Below, in pieces: positions 52,497-63,008 of a DNA stretch of 64,000 nucleotides. The position numbers were made by a program, and so were the translations under genes. Position 1 is the first letter of the stretch; every line of letters starts with the position of its first letter. The notes beneath the pieces are model-generated. The model did no database searches. It worked only from the letters and a program-made list of their open reading frames with translations, and was not told the origin of the DNA. This DNA comes from Mycoplasmopsis californica (GTDB lineage Bacteria > Bacillota_I > Bacilli_A > Mycoplasmatales > Metamycoplasmataceae), in the NCBI RefSeq assembly GCF_000695835.1, contig NZ_CP007521.1, positions 620,001 to 684,000 of the forward strand, read 5' to 3'.

Positions 52497-52612
52497 TATT
52501 CAATACACTAATAATTGTTCTACTTAATAATTTTATAATTAATAATGCAAAGTAAAGTAAAAAACCTTGTGACAATAAACTTATTAGTTAAAATTATTTT
52601 GAAGAGGGTAAA

Positions 52613-54016
52613 ATGAGTATAGCCATATTAATAGTATTATTATTTTTAGTTTTGATAGGAATTGCAACCTTAATTATTTTGATTCATAATTCTTTTAAAA
52701 AACATAAAAATATAAAAGAAGATAATTTGAATGTGCTATTTGATAGCTTAAACACACAAGTTAAAAATATAATTTTGGAAAACTTGAATATTTTAAAAGA
52801 TGAGATTAATAAAAATAACATTGAAAACGAAGACCGCAGAAATGAAAAGTTTGATGAATTGAAAAAAATAATCAACAACAATTTAGAAGGTCAAAAAACA
52901 AAATTTACTGAATTGAACGAAAATAACACTAATAAGTTTAGCGAGCTTAAGGAATCGCTAAATGATAATTTCACAAAACTTAAAGACAACATAGCAGATC
53001 AAAACAATAAAGCGAATGAAGTATTAGTCAATAAAATTGAAGCAAAAATTACAGATATTGACAAGAAAAACAATGAATGATTTGAAAATATTAAGAAAAA
53101 AATTGACGAACACTTTGAAGATAAACTAACAAAGCATATTAAAGAACAATTTCAAAATATCAAAACCTCAATGGATGAAATGAATAAAGGGATGACGCAA
53201 TTCGAAACTGTTCAACAAAGCGTTATTGATTTAAACAAAGTATTCAAATCAAATAAAAACATTGGTACATATGGTGAGTTTAGTTTATCGCAAATTTTTG
53301 AACACGTTTTTTCAGATTTAAAAGATAAACTTTGATTTGAACAATATGCACTTGATCCATCCTCATCTGAAAAAGTTGATTTCGCTATTAAATCAATCAG
53401 TGTGAAAGAGGAAAAAAACGGTCCCATTGAACAAGACATTATTATTCCTATCGATTCTAAATTCCCACTAGAAAGCTGAAGAGCTTATGACGAAAAGGAA
53501 AATGGAAGCGAAAAAAGCAGGCTCTTTAAAGAATTCAAAAATAATATAACTGAAAAAGCAAAAAGCATTTCCACAAAATACGTAAAAGCTTCAAATAATA
53601 CTACGCCATGAGCCATTATGTATCTACCAGCTGAAACAATTTATTTAGAATTAATTAAAAACGATCCTCAATTTGTTCAAAACATATTTCACAATCACAA
53701 AATTTTTATTCTAGGTCCAACAAGTATTATGGCATTTATATATAACTTTTCTATGCAAAAAGAAGCTCATAATATTTCGAAACAAATAGATAAAATTCGT
53801 GATTTATTCGTGGGTGTTCAGGATACATACTTTAAATTAACTAAAAGTATAAATGAAAGTATCAAAGGAGTAGATGGTGCTAGAAAAAAACTTTTAACTG
53901 CTCAATCACACTCTGATGCTGTCATGAATAAAATAAATAAACAAGCAAAAGAATTAAGTTTAGAGAAAAAGGATATAGAAAGAATTAAATTAGAAGCTTC
54001 TGATGACGAAAAATAA
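52613..54016 (+). CDS. rmuC: RmuC-family DNA recombination protein
   Basis: A predicted nuclease-like protein that limits inversions between repeats in E. coli. The 467 residues have an N-terminal transmembrane helix (residues 4-26), a long coiled coil (about 30-210), and the RmuC core: GTYGEFSLSQIFEHVF, PIDSKFPLESWRAYD, WAIMYLPAETIYLELI and KIFILGPTSIMAFIY. It starts after GAAGAGGG. A terminator overlaps its stop. In a genome with an inverted-repeat antigen locus, an inversion-limiting protein is notable, but a link is only inferred. Confidence 0.92.
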
Positions 54017-54051
54017 ATAGAAAAAGTATAATTTTTGCTATTTATTTTTCG
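54007..54051 (+). terminator. Terminator overlapping the rmuC stop
   Basis: A 14-bp perfect stem CGAAAAATAAATAG / CTATTTATTTTTCG with a 17-nt loop. The T-rich right arm supplies the U tract. Confidence 0.8.
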
Positions 54052-54194
54052 TTTAATCACCAATATTAAAATCACTTTAATCATACTGACACAACAAAAA
54101 TTTAAGATAGATTTTATTAAAAACTCAATTTTTCAGTTATTTACGCCAATTTCTACATCCAAATATTTCAAAACTGCAATTTAATTTATTTGAA

Positions 54195-54200
54195 TATAAT
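54195..54200 (+). promoter_or_regulatory. -10 box placed for a leaderless transcript
   Basis: TATAAT ends 7 bp before ATG 54208. With normal spacing, transcription would begin at or next to the A of the start codon. No Shine-Dalgarno sequence is present. Confidence 0.55.
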
Positions 54201-54207
54201 TAAAATT

Positions 54208-55122
54208 ATGAGAAAAGAATTTCAAAAGTTTTGGCAAATACTGAGCCAACATGAATATATCACGTTATGCACACATAAAAATCCAGATGGAGATACAATT
54301 GGTTCATCAGTAGCTTTCAAAGAAATTATTGAGCTAAATTTACCTAACGTAAAAAAAGTTAAAATAAGTGGTGGCGATTGTCCACGCAACCTTGAATTTT
54401 TAATCCCTGAAGGTCTTGGATTGGTTGATGAAGAAATGTTTGCTAAATCGCTAAAAGTAGTTGTAGATACATCAACAGTAAAACGTGTTTTTGATTCGCG
54501 AGTTATTGCCTCTGAATCGCTAAAATTTGACCATCATCCTGTTGAAGACCAATTTTTGTTTGGTATCGGAGGCGATAATTGACCGGCGACGGGTCAATTA
54601 TTAACTCAAATGATAATGGAGCTTAATTTGCAAACTAACCAAAAAGCACTGGAAGGCTTAGCCGTAGCACTAATTACCGATACAGCTCATTTTACCGAGC
54701 GTAATATATCATCAACAACTTTTGATGCCATGTCTTTTTTAATGTCGCAAGGTTTAGAGTACAAAAAAGTTCTTCAAAAGCTGAAATTAAACCCTGAAGA
54801 AAAACGACTTATTTTTAAAACTATTTCTACCTTAAAAATTGACGGCAATGTGTCTTTTTTGGTGTCTGAGGAAGAAATATCAAATGATATAGTTCGCCCT
54901 CTTGTTAATCAATTCTTGTCTTTAATAAATACTGAGGTTGGCCTGGTTGCTTTAAAACAAAAAGGTGGATTTTATAGATGTTCAATAAGGTCTGTCGATT
55001 CTTATGATGTTGGGAAAGTGGCAAAAGAATTTGGTGGAGGAGGACATAAAAACTCAGCCGGATTCAATATTAGCAATCTCGAAGAATTAAGTGTTGTTTT
55101 AAAAAGAATTAATCAAAAATAA
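54208..55122 (+). CDS. DHH/DHHA1 phosphoesterase, NrnA-like (third copy)
   Basis: 304 residues with the family motifs CTHKNPDGDTIGSSVAF, VVVDTSTVKR, KFDHHPVEDQF, LITDTAHFTERN and GGGGHKNSAGF. This fits a nanoRNase/pAp phosphatase. It is clearly related to the pair at 17.8-19.7 kb but more distant from them than they are from each other. ATG 54208 was chosen over TTG 54190 because TATAAT sits between them. It is convergent with rluB, sharing a short hairpin. Confidence 0.9.
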
Positions 55123-55144
55123 TGAAGTTTACTCTTCATTATTT
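55121..55144. terminator. Small bidirectional hairpin between convergent genes
   Basis: AATGAAG / CTTCATT with loop TTTACT, followed by ATTTT. It contains the stop codon of rluB (55129-55131). Confidence 0.55.
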
Positions 55145-55869
55145 TCATTATATTTTTGAATTTGCTCACGAACTATCGCTTTCAAATCTTTTAACTCTTT
55201 AAGAGTTAGTGGCCGTCAATAACCCTCGGGCATTTTTGCTACATCAATGTTTGCATAACTAATTCGTTTTAAATTAACAACTTTACGGCCGACAGCTTCA
55301 AATAATTTCTTCACGTGATGATAGGTTCCTACGTGTAAAGTAACCATATATGATTTATTTTCAACTTGATCTACAATTTGATGTGAGATCTTACCATTAA
55401 CAATTACACCGCTATTTAGCTGTTGAAATTCTTTTAGCGTCAGCGGATTATCTAAACGGGCTCGATAGACACGTTTTATTTGATATTTTGGATGAATTAA
55501 ATTATTAACTAGTTCATAATCATTTGTCAATAAAATAGCTCCTGTCGTATTATAATCTAGCCGACCAACAGGTACAACTCGATAAGTATTAGGGACTAAA
55601 TCAACAACCGTACGGCGATTAAATTGATCTTTTGATGTTGAAACTGTTTTGGGAGGCTTGTTTAATACATAATAAACCTTTTGGCTTTGCTCAAGTGATA
55701 AAAGTTTACCTTTTACAGTAATGGCGTCAGTATTTTTGGCTTTATCTCCCAGAATTGCGATACGTCCATTAATTGTAACCTCGCCGTCAGCAATCATTTT
55801 TTCAACTTCGCGGCGTGAAGCAAATCCACTATTTGAAATTATTTTTTGCACTCTAATTAATTTTTCCAT
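55129..55869 (-). CDS. rluB: rRNA pseudouridine synthase (RluB/RsuA family)
   Basis: Isomerises a specific uridine in rRNA. The 246 residues start with an S4 domain (IRVQKIISNSGFASRREVEKM) and have the catalytic region VVPVGRLDYNTTGAILLTND with its Asp near residue 103. YHHVKKLFEAVGRKVVNLKR is also typical. ATG 55869 follows TAGGA. It is the last gene of the sufS-to-rluB run. Whether it modifies 23S or 16S rRNA cannot be decided with certainty; RluB-like 23S is more likely. Confidence 0.9.
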
Positions 55870-55874
55870 AAATC

Positions 55875-56966
55875 CTACATTCACTTTTTGTAAATTGCAT
55901 CAGCTTCTTCATCAAAAATAACACCTTTATTAAGATTATACTGATAATTTGTTGAGACAACAGATTGAAATCCGGTATCCAAATCTTCTAAAGCTAATTG
56001 ACGTAATTTTTGCACTCCTTTAAAAGCTCTGCCGTCACAAATTTTGTCAGCAATAAACAATATTTTATCTAACTTACTTAAATCCATTTTTAAGGTTGTA
56101 TGACACGCAATTGCTTCAACGATCTCAGGATCATTAATTTGATAAATATTTTTTACTCAAAGAGAACCACAAAACTGGTGCAATTTGTGTCATGGATATA
56201 ATTTCTTGTCATAGCCATCGAAACCAAAAAAACTTATGAACTCTCGTGATTGTTCTTCTTTTATTTCTTTTGCTATGTCGTGAAATAATCCTGCATAATA
56301 TCCTTGATTATAACTCAATCCGTGCGCTTTAGCTAAATTACCAGCGAACTGGGCACAAGCAACTGAATGTTTAGCGCGCAAAGCTGAAAGAATTGAATGA
56401 ACAATTTCTTTTGCATATAATTTATGATTTCCGATATATTGATTTACTGCTAATGGAGTGAATTCTAGAGCGCCTTTTCTAACCATTGTGCTGGATTCTT
56501 CGTAGAGTGGGTTGTCTAATCTTAAAATATTAAATTTTTTAATATTTATTTTATCTATATTGTTTGAGCGTTTAAACACAACAAAACGTGCTTTTTGTGT
56601 GCTTTCTTCAATAAATTCTCACTTGTGCAACGACGGTAAGGAATCTGAGCCGATTATAAAAAATAACTCATCGTCAGGAAATTTATTTTTAAAATAGTTT
56701 ATCGTTTGATATGTATAACTCAAGCCACCTTTTTTAGTTTCATATTGGCTTATTTCAAAATTTTGTGTTAGATCTTTAATTGCAAGTTCAATCATCGCAA
56801 TACGATCTTCAGCTGGAGCATTTTTTTGTTTTTTCTTAAATGGATTAGTTGCGGCTGGTATAAAAATTAATTTATCTAAACCTAAATGCTCATAAGCATA
56901 AATCGCAATTTTAATATGCCCATTGTGAATAGGATTGAAGCTGCCACCAAATAAACCTATTTTCAT
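55875..56966 (-). CDS. nadD: Nicotinate-nucleotide adenylyltransferase fused to an HD (YqeK-like) domain
   Basis: The N-terminal 190 residues are NadD, which makes deamido-NAD: GLFGGSFNPIHNGHIKIA and FFIIGSDSLPSLHKWE. The C-terminal ~170 residues are an HD phosphohydrolase (AKHSVACAQFAGNLAKAHG, YAGLFHDIAKEIK, AIACHTTLKMDLSKLDKILF, IADKIC) resembling YqeK, an Ap4A hydrolase in other Firmicutes. Separate neighbouring genes elsewhere are here one 363-residue polypeptide. A TGA near the end is Trp, so the true stop is TAG at 55875. It begins within the dinB stop (TAATG). Confidence 0.9.
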
Positions 56967-58204
56967 TATACTTTTCCTCCCTTGTCTTCATCCATAAAAC
57001 GAGTATGAATCGAATTCTTTGTGACGTCTTTTGCAAATTCATTGCCCAAGCTCAAACTTTTTTTCTTTATTTTTAAATTTATTTTATCAACTAAATTCTT
57101 AAGTTCGCTTTTTTGTTCGATATTATTGTCAAAAAGTGACTGGGGCAGAGCTAAATCCAATTCATTTACTAACGAGCTTAATTTAATACCTATTCCTCTA
57201 ATAAGTTGGTCGTTGAACAATTTATTAAATATTTTTACTCCCTCGTCATAAATTTCTTCTACGTTATTTATAGGTGTTTTGAGACTTATTTGCTTACGTT
57301 TTCAAGCACGATCTAAACTACGGATGCTTAATGTAATAACATAACCTCTTAAATTTCGATTTTGGGCTCTAAGACTAACTTTTTCACACAATTTATACAA
57401 TATTTTCAGTATTTCATTGCGATCATCAAGGTCCACACTTAAAAAAGTTAATTCATTTCCGATTGATTTAAGTTCATTGTGTTCATAGTTTAAATTATCA
57501 GACCCTTCACCCTTGGCTTGTTGAATAAATGACCTAGTTTGAGACCTAAAAATTTCATATATTTCAATATCATCTTTATTGGCGTGAGCTAATTTTCCAA
57601 TAGTATCAATACCAATTGAACGCAATTTTTTCGCAGTTGATTTCCCTATTCCGAAGTACTCTTCAATCTCTAATGGCCATATACGTTGCTCAATGTGTTC
57701 TTTTGTTGTTTGCAAAATTCCATATGGCTTAGCTAGGTTTGTTGAAATTTTAGCCAAAAATTTATTGTAAGACACACCAATGGAAACTGGTATTCTAAAT
57801 TTTTGTTTGATATCTACTTGTATCTGCCTTGCCAATTGTCTTGCGCTTAGTTCATCGCAGATATCACTTACATCCATTCAACACTCGTCAATTGAGTATA
57901 CCTCAATCTTTTTTGTGTATTTTTGAGCAATAAAATTAAAAATTTTGTTGCTCAAATTTATATACAAATCAAAATTAGGTTCTATAAAAATCGTTCTGGG
58001 TTCCACCTGTAAAATTTTAAAATTAGGTCAGCCTGATTTTACCCCTTTTGTTTTTAACTCATAGCTAACTGAACACGCAATTGAACGTCTTTGTTTCCTG
58101 CCAATAGCTATTGGTTTATTATCGTATTGTGGATTTATAACCCTGTGTGCAGAAGCAAAATATGAATCAAAATCCATATGAAAAATTATTTTATCTTTGC
58201 TCAT
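56966..58204 (-). CDS. dinB: Y-family DNA polymerase (DinB/UmuC type)
   Basis: Translesion DNA polymerase. The 412 residues have FHMDFDSYFASAHRV at the N-terminus with the first metal Asp and a Tyr-Phe steric-gate region, the second acidic motif VYSIDECWMDVSD near residue 106, and SIGVSYNKFLAKISTNLAKP. The thumb has a helix-hairpin-helix part (YFGIGKSTAKKLRSIG). Four TGA codons are Trp. Its start overlaps the sufU end by 14 bases. The C-terminus lacks an obvious beta-clamp peptide that I can point to. Confidence 0.9.
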
Positions 58205-58616
58205 TTATTTTTTCTTTTAAAGCACTTGAAAGCATTGTTGCACAAAAATATCGATTTGGATGTTCGTTCACATTTTTAAATATTGCCATTTCCCTTAAAT
58301 GATTTTCACTCACTTTTGAATTTTTATTTTTAACAAAATCATCGTATTTATCAATAAAATCCAGTACAAACTCAATATTTTTATTATCAACTTGTTTAAT
58401 TAATAAGTCAGTTGACGCCATCATGAAAGCACATCCTCTTCCATCAAAAATTAAATTTTGAATTTTGCCATCATTTATCTCAAAATTAAATTCTAAATAA
58501 TCAGCACACGCTTGTCCATGTTTAATTATTTTGTCGCCGTTAATTTCCTTTTTATAAATAGGCTTAGTATAATGAGCCATTATCAGCTCTCGCTTTTGAT
58601 TTTGATTATATGACAA
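58191..58616 (-). CDS. sufU: Fe-S cluster scaffold SufU/IscU-like, TTG start
   Basis: Receives sulfur from SufS and passes on clusters. The 141 residues begin SYNQNQKRELIMAHYTKPIY, and the three cysteine regions are QACADYLEF, DGRGCAFMMAS and RYFCATML. I chose TTG 58616 because a near-perfect GGAGGTGAT site lies 3-5 nt upstream, inside the end of sufS. ATG 58580 would cut off the first conserved helix, and ATG 58631 lies before the site. It is coupled to sufS (11-base overlap) and dinB (14-base overlap). Confidence 0.88.
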   Translation of the reverse strand: MSYNQNQKRELIMAHYTKPIYKKEINGDKIIKHGQACADYLEFNFEINDGKIQNLIFDGRGCAFMMASTDLLIKQVDNKNIEFVLDFIDKYDDFVKNKNSKVSENHLREMAIFKNVNEHPNRYFCATMLSSALKEKINEQR

Positions 58617-59763
58617 GGAAATCACCTCCATTCTTTAATACATCTGCTAATTTTCTTATTTCGTTTTTATTATTATAAATCCCTAATGAAACCCTAACAT
58701 ATGAATTCTCGTTTTTAATATTTCGCACATAATGAGCACAAAACAACCCAGAACGAACATAAATATTATTTGTTCCTAAATAGTGAGCTACATCATGACT
58801 ATCTACACCATCTACATTAAATAAAATAATATGACTACCCGGCTTGCTATAAATCTTAATATTTGGTATTTTTTTTAGTATTTTATGTGCATAAATACTC
58901 AATTCACTCAATTTATGTGAGGTTAGTTCATAACCAATTTTTTCATTAAAGAAATCAAGGGATTTATCAAACATATACATTGCAGAAAAATTTGCCGTTC
59001 CAGGTTCAAAGAGTTCGATCGAATCTTTTTTTACTCAGCTACACTGCGAATCGATATTTAATACTGATCCCCCGCCAAAATTCACTGGATCAAGTTCTCT
59101 AAGCAAATTATTATCAAGTGCCAAAATACCTAATCCTGTGGGACCATAAAATTTATTCGCACTAAAAGCTATTACTTCATTCTCACGAGCATAAACCCGT
59201 TCATAAACTATCGCCTGTGCTGCATCATTTACCACAATTGCCCTAACTTCTTGTGCGCGTTTATAAACTAAATCTATATTTTCTTGCGTATCAAAATTAT
59301 TAGTTAACTGCGAAATCGCAATGACTTTTGTCTTCTCATTAATTTTGCTAATTATATCTTCAGCAACCACAACTTTCGCCCCTTTTTGCTTAGCAATTTC
59401 TATCCAAGGAACAAAGTTTGAAGAATGATTATATGCTGAAACTAAAATTTCATCTGAACTAGAAATTTTAGAAGAATACAATTGTGCAAATAAATTTAAT
59501 GATGCAGTTGCGCCGGAAGTGAATATAATAGCAGTTTTGTTCGTGTCTGTATTTAATAAATTAGCAATTTTTACACGTAAATTACTGATTAAACTATTAT
59601 TTTTTATCCCAAGAGGTGAATTCGAGGTTCGAACACTAACTGAATATTTATTATAAAAATCTGAACACGCTCGAACAGCGATATCGGGCTTTAATGATAA
59701 AGCAGCACTGTCGAAATAAATAATTTTTTTAACCATTTTAAAGTAATCACGTATCTTTTTCAT
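58606..59763 (-). CDS. sufS: Cysteine desulfurase SufS
   Basis: PLP enzyme that supplies sulfur for Fe-S clusters and tRNA thiolation. The 385 residues show IYFDSAALSLKPDIAV, FTSGATASLNLFAQLY (PLP phosphate region), NDAAQAIVY, the PLP lysine in AFSANKFYGPTGLGIL near residue 208 and the catalytic Cys loop YVRSGLFCAHYVR near 340. ATG 59763 is used; ATG 59736 (MVKKIIYFD) is an alternative, and neither has a good ribosome binding site. First gene of the sufS-sufU-dinB-nadD-rluB chain. Confidence 0.93.
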
Positions 59764-59879
59764 AATTTAATATAAATTTTACCACTTAGAAAATCGTAAG
59801 CTCGAAATATTCATTGATCTTTTATGATTAATTTATTTAAATTTTCTTAAACTATAAACACCTTAATAAATAAATGTTT

Positions 59880-60033
59880 TGAAATTTTAAGTTTTGTTGT
59901 ATATTATTATTTATATCGAATAAATTGTGTCATTATATTCGTTATAAATGCTTGGTTCGACGAGCAAAATCCAGTAAAAAATCCCGTTAACGAAATTGGT
60001 AAACCAATATCAAAATATTGAGGAGAAGTCGTA
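59880..60033 (+). promoter_or_regulatory. Promoter and leader region of rplM-rpsI
   Basis: About 150 bp before rplM with AT-rich boxes (TATATT, TATATC around 59900-59915) and then a less AT-rich leader with the small hairpin ATTGG TAAA CCAAT at 59995-60008, before GAGGAG. L13 leaders with autoregulatory hairpins are known in low-GC Gram-positives; whether this is one cannot be judged by eye. Confidence 0.4.
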
Positions 60034-60468
60034 ATGAGACAAACAACTATTGTAAATAAAGAAAACGCAAACAAGAAATGATACGTTGTTGACGCCCAAG
60101 GGCAAGTTTTAGGACGTTTAGCAGCTATGGTCGCCTCTGTTTTAAGAGGGAAAAATAAACCTACATTCACACCTAATGCAGATATGGGTGATTATGTAAT
60201 TGTTATCAATGCTGAAAAAGTTGTTCTTACAGCTAATAAGGAAGAAGATAAAATGTATTACCACCACTCAGGTTACCCTGGTGGTCTAAAAAGTATTAAC
60301 GCTGCTAAATTAAGAGTAAAAAAACCAACAGCGTTAGTACAAAAAGCTATTGCAGGTATGTTGCCTCACACAAAATTAGGTAACAAACAAATGAAAAACT
60401 TATTTGTTTATGCCGGTCCAGAACACAAACATGAAGCACAAAAACCAGAAAGTCTAGAGGTAAAATAA
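60034..60468 (+). CDS. rplM: 50S ribosomal protein L13
   Basis: An early-assembly protein of the large subunit that binds 23S rRNA. The 144 residues have [53 protein letters not shown] and the family end region [20 protein letters not shown]. The start ATG 60034 follows GAGGAG; one TGA is Trp. rpsI starts 1 nt after its stop, the usual bacterial L13-S9 pair. Confidence 0.97.
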
Positions 60469-60469
60469 T

Positions 60470-60871
60470 ATGGCTACAAAATCAACAATTGAATACCGTG
60501 GTTTAGGTCGTCGTAAATCTTCAACTGCGCGTGTAATTTTAAGACCAGGTAATGGGTCATTCAAAATTAATACTCGTGATGCGAGAGAATATTTAGCTTC
60601 AGATTTATTTTTACAAGATGCTTCACAACCTTTAACTTTAACTGAAACAGTTGGAAAATTTGACATTTCTGTTAATGTTCGTGGTGGTGGTCTAAGTGGT
60701 CAAGCAGGAGCTATTCGTTTAGGAATTGCTCGTGCGTTATTATTAGCTAGCGATTCATATAGAGCTAAATTAAAACCTGCGGGAATGTTAACTCGTGATG
60801 CACGTGTTAAAGAACGTAAAAAACCAGGTCTACGTAAAGCTCGTCGTTCACGTCAATTCTCAAAACGTTAA
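60470..60871 (+). CDS. rpsI: 30S ribosomal protein S9
   Basis: A small-subunit protein whose basic C-terminal tail reaches the P-site tRNA. The 133 residues contain [36 protein letters not shown], and the hallmark end [17 protein letters not shown] with the invariant final Lys-Arg. AGAGGT precedes the start. No clear terminator follows before tRNA-Ile. Confidence 0.98.
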   Translation: MATKSTIEYRGLGRRKSSTARVILRPGNGSFKINTRDAREYLASDLFLQDASQPLTLTETVGKFDISVNVRGGGLSGQAGAIRLGIARALLLASDSYRAKLKPAGMLTRDARVKERKKPGLRKARRSRQFSKR

Positions 60872-60906
60872 TTTTATTTTTTTCTTATAAATTTAAAAAG
60901 TTGCGG

Positions 60907-60912
60907 TATAAT
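60907..60912 (+). promoter_or_regulatory. -10 box of tRNA-Ile
   Basis: TATAAT preceded by GCGG, 18 bp upstream of the tRNA. Confidence 0.6.
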
Positions 60913-60930
60913 AATCCCGCAATGTATTAT

Positions 60931-61007
60931 GCGAGCGTAGCTCAGCTGGTTAGAGCACACGACTGATAATCGTGAGGTCGATGGTTCAAGTCCATTCGTT
61001 CGCACCA
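60931..61007 (+). tRNA. tRNA-Ile (anticodon GAT)
   Basis: 77 nt. Acceptor GCGAGCG / CGTTCGC (one G-U type pair), anticodon loop CTGATAA gives GAT, T-loop GGTTCAAGTCC, encoded CCA. Confidence 0.96.
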
Positions 61008-61027
61008 TTTCACAACAGTGATCATAG

Positions 61028-61047
61028 AAGCCTTTTTGGCTTTTTTT
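61028..61047 (+). terminator. Terminator after tRNA-Ile
   Basis: Stem AAGCC / GGCTT with a five-T loop and a T run. Confidence 0.85.
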
Positions 61048-61221
61048 ATTTGAATTAAGTAAACTTATTATGCAATTTAAATAATAATTTAAAATTTATT
61101 TAGTAGGTTAAATTATTAAATGGATTTTCTTAATTGTCATTTAATAAAATTACCTAGCTACTTAGCTTAAAAATTAATGCAACATAAGCGACAATAAACG
61201 CAGTAAAAATTAGGAGAAATA

Positions 61222-62106
61222 ATGATAAAACCTGTAAAAAAACTAATAATTCCAGCCGCCGGATGAGGAACTAGATTTCTACCCTTAACTAAAATCGTAC
61301 ATAAAGAGCTTGTTCCTATTTTAAATCGCCCTTCTCTTGACTTACTTGTTGATGAAGCTTTAAATTCTGGAATTGAAGAAATAATTTTAATTATTTGCGA
61401 ACGTAAAAAAAATATTATAAATTTATTCCAACCTAATCAAGAGTTAGAAATAGAACTATCTCAAAAAAACAAAATCAAATTACTTGAAGAAGTAAGATTG
61501 ACTAACCGTCAAAACAAAATCAAATTTGTATACCAAGAAGAACAACAAGGATTAGGTCACGCTTTAGCTTGTGCAAAAGATTTAATCGGTAACGAGCCTT
61601 TTGCAGTAATTTTAGGGGATGATTTAATTAAATCTAGCATTCCTGCAATAAAACAACTAATAGATTTTTACAATCAAACAGGGGTTAATATTTTAGGAGT
61701 TCAAAGCGTCACAGACGAAAATGTACATAAATACGGCATTGTGCAACCCTTGAATATCGGAGAAAAGGATTTAAAATCATTTGAAATAAAAGGCGCTGTC
61801 GAAAAACCAACACTTGACTCAGCACCTTCAAATAAAGCGATATTAGGTCGTTATGTATTCAATCCTGAAATCTTAAATATTCTTTCTAACCTAGAATATG
61901 ATGGCAAAAATGAAATTCAAGTAGTTGATGCATTTGCAAAATTGCAAAATGAATTTCAACAAAAAATATACGCCTTTGAATTTGAAGGCACAAGATACGA
62001 TCTGGGTTCAATTGATGGATTTGTTAAAGCTACCATTGATTACGCCTTAGAAAACGATGAAATTAAAGCTAGCATCAGCGACTATATAAGAGCGAAAAAT
62101 CTATAA
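61222..62106 (+). CDS. galU: UTP-glucose-1-phosphate uridylyltransferase
   Basis: Makes UDP-glucose for glycolipids or polysaccharide. The 294 residues start LIIPAAGWGTRFLPLTK, the nucleotide-binding loop with a UGA-encoded Trp. The family markers KELVPILNRPSLDLLVDEAL, YQEEQQGLGHALACA, VILGDDLIK and KGAVEKPTLDSAPSNKAILG follow. ATG 61222 follows TAGGAG. No galE or glycosyltransferase is next to it in the window. The Nudix gene starts 22 bp downstream and is likely cotranscribed. Confidence 0.95.
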
Positions 62107-62128
62107 ATATTGTTAAAACGGAGTAAAA

Positions 62129-62668
62129 ATGAGTAAAAACTCTGAATTATTTAGAAATGAATGGATTAGTGTTTATCAATCCGAAAAAGGATTTACATAT
62201 TGCCAGCGTAAAAGTGTCGATTCTATTGCTGCGTTACTATACAGAATGATTAATGGCAAATATGAATTTTTAATCCACTATCAACCTTTACCCGAAATTA
62301 AACAAAAAAAATATTGAGACCAGCCTTATGCATGTCCCATCACCGGCAGTATAGAAGACAATCAAAGTCCAATTGATTGCTGTATAAATGAAGTGAAAGA
62401 AGAAGCCGGGTTTTACATAAATAGATTAAATATAAAGAAAATAATCAAAAATATAGCTACAACACAAATGAATGAACAGGTATTCAACCTTCTAGTTGAT
62501 GTAACAAATTTAGAACAATTCCCTCCAAAAACTGACGGCTCAATTTTTGAAGCTGTTGCATTTAATAAATGAGTAGATCAGGAGGAGTTTGAATCAATTT
62601 TATTAAATGAATATACCCTTAGCTCACTTCACACTTTATACTTATGATTTTTAAAATCTATTTCTTAG
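62129..62668 (+). CDS. Nudix hydrolase-like protein
   Basis: A 179-residue protein of the Nudix fold, possibly an ADP-ribose or nucleotide-sugar pyrophosphatase. The Nudix box region reads GSIEDNQSPIDCCINEVKEE followed by AGF. The second half (EVKEEAGF) matches the consensus, but the first Glu is Gln and the Arg before it is Asn, so activity is uncertain. The N-terminus (EWISVYQSEKGFTYCQRK) is like ADP-ribose pyrophosphatases. Trp is encoded by TGA in KKYWDQ and elsewhere. Its place after galU suggests a role in sugar-nucleotide turnover. Confidence 0.8.
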
Positions 62669-62844
62669 GAATTTAGTCTTCTTAAAATAAACCTCAGTAA
62701 AAATAATCTTTATTATTTAATAAAGCATTTAAAAATGCAATTTTTGTTATTTCGCATTCATTTAAACTATTACACAAATTAATGTTCTTTGCTTTTTTAA
62801 TTAATTAAAATATTTTTTAATATATAATTTAAAAGCAAAAATAC

Positions 62845-62935
62845 GGAACAGTACTCAAGTGGCTGAAGAGGCGGTCCTGCTAAGACTGTAGGGGTGGCAA
62901 CACCCGCGGAGGTTCAAATCCTCTCTGTTCCGCCA
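62845..62935 (+). tRNA. tRNA-Ser (anticodon GCT)
   Basis: 91 nt with the long variable arm typical of Ser. Acceptor GGAACAG / CTGTTCC, anticodon loop CTGCTAA gives GCT, variable stem GGGGTG...CACCC, encoded CCA. Confidence 0.95.
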
Positions 62936-63008
62936 TTTTTTTTATTATTTTTTATACAATTTTTACAAAATATTAAAATATTAATAATAAATAAATAAGC
63001 GAGGAATT

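Noticed and set aside
52684-52881. Minus-strand hydrophobic frame opposite rmuC
   Set aside because: Antisense of the rmuC coiled coil; Leu/Phe/Ser bias arises from reversed Lys/Asn codons.
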